From Terribacillus halophilus (GTDB lineage Bacteria; Bacillota; Bacilli; Bacillales; Amphibacillaceae), in NCBI RefSeq assembly GCF_900162685.1, contig NZ_LT727827.1, positions 289,352 to 348,321 on the forward strand: DNA of 58,970 nt. Direction: 5' to 3'. The position numbers and the translations under genes are program-made. A model generated the notes under the pieces. That model was not told the DNA's origin and made no database searches. It was given only the letters and a program-made list of their open reading frames with translations. This document shows positions 56,332 through 58,970 of this stretch, in pieces. Each line of letters begins with the position of its first letter. Within the stretch, counting starts at the first letter, position 1.

Positions 56332-57026
56332 TTTTGCTGCTCCTGTTGTTTTAGCCAATTGGATTCCGCCTCCGTTAATCGCACATAATCCGGTACAATT
56401 TGATGCAGCTTATCCGCTTGTCTAGCAGCTCCTATTTGAGCTAGGACAGACGGACGTGCATAATGCATACTATTTTCCGGTATGACGGCTTGATCACCAA
56501 GTGTTTCTGTGATGATATCTCGGTAAGTTTCGATATCCGGACTCAAGAATAACACTTTCTCACCCTTATCACGCAACTGTTCCAGCCAGTCTGTAAACAG
56601 CGGGTTAACTGCTCCCTCTACTTGTTTAAAAGTAACAGGGCTGCTTGCATATAACGCTGTATATACTTGCCCTCTGCGTGCATCAAAGAACGGACACACA
56701 TACCCGGAGAACAACTGCCCTTGATAGGCAAGTGCCTCTAAACTCGAAACACCAATAACATCAATACCTAGCGCCCATGCCATTGTTTTAGCAGTTGCCA
56801 TGCTGATTCTTACGCCAGTATAAGATCCTGGACCCTGTCCGACTACAATTCGTTCCAAGTCCTCTGGAGCCGTCTTTGTTTCTTTCATCAGCTGTTCAAT
56901 TGCAGGCAGCAATCGAACAGAGTGATCGCGGTGACCATGCATGACATGCTCACCTAATGTAATGCCATCCTTTACAATTGCTACGCCTAGCAGCTGATTG
57001 GATGTATCCATGGCTAATATAGTCAT
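56328..57026 (-). CDS. tsaB: t6A biosynthesis protein TsaB
   Basis: The 232-residue protein has MTILAMDTSNQLLGVAIVKD and the GPGSYTGVRISMATAKTMAW segment of the ASKH fold. TsaB is an inactive paralog of TsaD and its scaffold partner. It overlaps tsaE by four bases (ATGA) upstream. Confidence 0.96.
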   Translation of the reverse strand: MTILAMDTSNQLLGVAIVKDGITLGEHVMHGHRDHSVRLLPAIEQLMKETKTAPEDLERIVVGQGPGSYTGVRISMATAKTMAWALGIDVIGVSSLEALAYQGQLFSGYVCPFFDARRGQVYTALYASSPVTFKQVEGAVNPLFTDWLEQLRDKGEKVLFLSPDIETYRDIITETLGDQAVIPENSMHYARPSVLAQIGAARQADKLHQIVPDYVRLTEAESNWLKQQEQQN

Positions 57027-57475
57027 TTTGTTAACTCCTTACAAAGCTTTTCATAACGCTTGCCAACCGGCTGCAGCGTGATTGTCCTTGCCTCACCGTC
57101 ATGTTTGAGTGTAAGCTCCAGTCGATCTTTCGGTAAGTAGTCTTCAATAAATTGCGCCCATTCGACGATGGTAACTCCTGCACCCGAAAAATACTCCTCA
57201 AAGCCTATATCTTCATCACTATTCTCCAGACGGTATACATCCATATGATACAAAGGCAAACGGCCCTCGTATTCCTTAATAATCGTAAAGGTAGGACTGT
57301 TAATTGTACGCGTAACACCTAGCCCAGCACCAATTGCTTTTGTCAGTGTCGTCTTTCCTGCACCTAGATCTCCTTCCATCGTGATAAGATCACCTGGCTG
57401 CAGTAATTCGGCTAATTGCTGGCCGAACGTATTGGTTTCTTCTATTGTATGCATTGTCTTTTTAAAATGGATCAT
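57023..57475 (-). CDS. tsaE: t6A biosynthesis ATPase TsaE
   Basis: The 150-residue protein has Walker A GDLGAGKTTLTKAI near 40 and the strings SPTFTIIKEY, HMDVYRLE and VEWAQFIED. TsaE is the ATPase partner of TsaB-TsaD. I start at ATG 57475, nine bases past AGGTGATGG. It is the first gene of the tsaE-tsaB-rimI-tsaD operon; ThiL, which precedes it in B. subtilis, is absent here. Confidence 0.95.
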   Translation of the reverse strand: MIHFKKTMHTIEETNTFGQQLAELLQPGDLITMEGDLGAGKTTLTKAIGAGLGVTRTINSPTFTIIKEYEGRLPLYHMDVYRLENSDEDIGFEEYFSGAGVTIVEWAQFIEDYLPKDRLELTLKHDGEARTITLQPVGKRYEKLCKELTK

Positions 57476-57619
57476 TACCATCACCTGACTCGCTTTCATT
57501 TCTTGTTCATTTATTTATCATAGCAAAGTATAGCCTAAAAGCAAAAGCACCAGAAACAAAAAGGCTTTTCTGGTTTTATGGAGAATACATATACTAACAG
57601 CTAACAAAGGAGCATGCAT

Positions 57620-58402
57620 ATGGAAGCATTAGAACAAATGTACAGTTACAACTGGAATGGCGAGATTAAATCCTATCTGGATCAAGTTGATTTAAGCAGT
57701 TACCAGCATATGTGGATTGGACGTTTCGGCGGAAGTATTCTGCACGGAGCTCACAAAAACGAAAACGCCTGTCTTATCCTAACAGGACCAGATTGGGAAC
57801 TTGCTGTTATCATGGGTGCACAGCATACAGTCGAAAGTGCCGCTTTTATCGCCGACTCTCTCATGCTGAGACAGCGAAAAATTATTGAAACGCTTGATGA
57901 AGACACTTCCAGCGCTATGAAGAAAATAGATAGTTTTCTGATGAGCATGTTTAACAGTGTACGATTTCGTTCAACCGCAGCTAAAGTGAACGGCAACAGC
58001 TCCTGCTTGATTAGCGTGCGCAAAGCAGGCTATTTATATTGGTTATCAATAGGAGACAATGCCCTTTTCCTCTTGCCGCCTTCCACAGCGCACACAAGTT
58101 CTGTACAAATGAACCAGCAGCACCGAGCGGGCTGGATTGGAGCTAAAAATACATTTGACCAAGAAGTTCCGTCTTATAATATGGGAATCATCCCTCTGTC
58201 TAAAGGACGTAATTCTATCCTGCTAACCACAAACGGCCTGCAGCGCTTCCCTGTTTCTCCATATAAGAATCCATCTCGGGTGCAGCGTGCTTTTACCAAG
58301 AGTGAGAGTATGCCACATTTTCTGCATAAACTACTCATGAATGCGCAGTCTGCAGGTGCAGTGGAAAGTATCACTTTAATCGGGTGGGAAATACACATAT
58401 AA
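57620..58402 (+). CDS. PP2C-like serine/threonine phosphatase-type protein
   Basis: The 260-residue protein has the outline of a PP2C/SpoIIE fold: AVIMGAQHTVESAAFIADS, YLYWLSIGDNALFLL and SILLTTNGLQRFP, where GD and TxG(L) are metal and structural motifs. One of the usual Asp residues of motif 1 (DG) is replaced, so catalysis is uncertain. The start at 57620 follows AAAGGAG; an ATG at 57614 is too close. It replaces thiL in the expected gene order. Confidence 0.72.
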   Translation: MEALEQMYSYNWNGEIKSYLDQVDLSSYQHMWIGRFGGSILHGAHKNENACLILTGPDWELAVIMGAQHTVESAAFIADSLMLRQRKIIETLDEDTSSAMKKIDSFLMSMFNSVRFRSTAAKVNGNSSCLISVRKAGYLYWLSIGDNALFLLPPSTAHTSSVQMNQQHRAGWIGAKNTFDQEVPSYNMGIIPLSKGRNSILLTTNGLQRFPVSPYKNPSRVQRAFTKSESMPHFLHKLLMNAQSAGAVESITLIGWEIHI

Positions 58403-58433
58403 AAAAAGCTTTAGGATTGCTCCTAAAGCTTTT
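58401..58433. terminator. Terminator shared by the PP2C-like gene and the rRNA operon
   Basis: AAAAGCTTTAGGA and TCCTAAAGCTTTT form a 13-bp stem between convergent transcripts. Confidence 0.88.
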
Positions 58434-58447
58434 GAACATTTTATGTA

Positions 58448-58524
58448 TGGCGGTCCGGACGGGACTCGAACCCGCGACCTCCTGCGTGACAGGCAGGCAT
58501 TCTAACCAACTGAACTACCGGACC
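58448..58524 (-). tRNA. tRNA-Asp (GUC)
   Basis: The minus strand folds as a 77-nt tRNA with acceptor GGTCCGG/CCGGACC, anticodon loop CTGTCAC (anticodon GTC) and TTCGAGT in the T-arm. CCA is encoded. Confidence 0.97.
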
Positions 58525-58604
58525 AATACTGCTACTATGTATTAGTGCAATTAAAAGTAAAAATAACTTGGTTGCACACTTCGTGTACTCCCGTTAAAAA
58601 TTAT

Positions 58605-58680
<76 letters not shown>

Positions 58681-58706
58681 ATAATAATATGAAGGAAAAT
58701 GTTTCG

Positions 58707-58820
58707 GCCTGGCAGCGTCCTACTCTCGCAGGGCGAACCCAACTACCATTGGCGCTGAAGAGCTTAACTGCTGTGTTCGGCATGGGAACAGGTGTGACCT
58801 CTTCGCTATTACCACCAGAC
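58707..58820 (-). rRNA. 5S ribosomal RNA
   Basis: On the minus strand it has CACACCTGTTCCCATGCCGA, GTTAAGCTCTTCAGCGCC and GAGAGTAGGACGCTGCCAGG, the conserved 5S blocks. It is part of an rRNA operon whose 23S gene lies beyond the right edge. Confidence 0.96.
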
Positions 58821-58970
58821 CTTAACTTAACTACACTTATCTTTCCTAACGACAAGATATATTATACCTTATCCTTCAAAAAGAAGCAAGTTATTTTGAA
58901 GTAAACCTTCAAAACTAGATAAGAAACTTCATGCTTTTACATCTCATGCGCTGCCAAGCACCGGAGTGCT
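58821..58970 (-). other. 23S-5S intergenic spacer
   Basis: The minus strand carries GTTTCTTATCTAGTTTTGAA, the typical Bacillaceae spacer before 5S. No mature rRNA is visible before the window ends. Confidence 0.75.

Noticed and set aside
57549-57577. Hairpin ACCAGAAA...TTTTCTGGT between tsaE and the PP2C-like gene
   Set aside because: It lies in a divergent promoter region, where a terminator has no obvious role; the stem is short and it may be chance.

Overview
The window is chromosomal DNA of a low-GC Gram-positive spore-former of the family Bacillaceae; a Terribacillus/Virgibacillus-like genus is my guess, not a proof. The reasons are perfect Shine-Dalgarno sequences with many TTG/GTG starts, CIRCE-controlled groESL, a Rap-Phr pair, S-box and L-box riboswitches, a Rex repressor with Rex boxes, an LPNTA sortase signal, and gene order matching the Bacillus subtilis ydi-groESL region. 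It ends at the right with the tail of an rRNA operon (5S, tRNA-fMet, tRNA-Asp, all on the minus strand).

Layout. 0-3 kb: a large secreted PAP2 phosphatase, cut by the window edge just after an LPNTA cell-wall anchor. 3.3-7.1 kb: a four-gene minus-strand operon of two tandem paralogous lipoproteins, a lipase-like protein and a small helical protein. It resembles the Staphylococcus TslA/TilA type VII-secreted lipase toxin loci with reversed domain order and is the most interesting system here. 7.5-12.5 kb: SDR, flotillin, a lipoprotein, and a DUF1445 gene beside a decayed copy of itself. 12.9-16.2 kb: groEL-groES with CIRCE, and divergent ydiL-ydiK. 16.2-51.6 kb: a mixed accessory stretch between ydiK and rex, which lie close together in B. 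subtilis. It holds an EF-G-binding protein, Rap-Phr, several broken genes (McsA fragment, CstR-like regulator, small membrane protein, arabinanase), an AGCS symporter, a degenerate M42 peptidase under a SAM riboswitch, lysP under a lysine riboswitch, two DoxX proteins, an orphan Rap, a ribA-ribD-nucleotidase operon, an HpaB-type flavoprotein, ldh-lctP with Rex boxes, an iron-siderophore binding protein with a Fur box, an EmrB-type exporter and FetAB. 51.6-57.5 kb: rex, ydiF (ABC-F) and the tsaD-rimI-tsaB-tsaE group, with a DnaA-box cluster between ydiF and tsaD. 57.6-59 kb: a PP2C-like gene and the rRNA operon end.

How the genes connect. Rex, encoded at 52 kb, probably controls ldh-lctP at 39-42 kb and perhaps the doxX gene at 22 kb, whose upstream site also fits the CcpA consensus. 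RibA, RibD and a HAD nucleotidase could together make 5-amino-6-ribitylaminouracil. The Tsa proteins make the t6A tRNA modification. The lipoproteins are likely immunity proteins for the neighbouring lipase-like toxin. Product names for housekeeping genes are secure. Assignments in the toxin locus and all regulatory predictions are inferences from sequence reading only.
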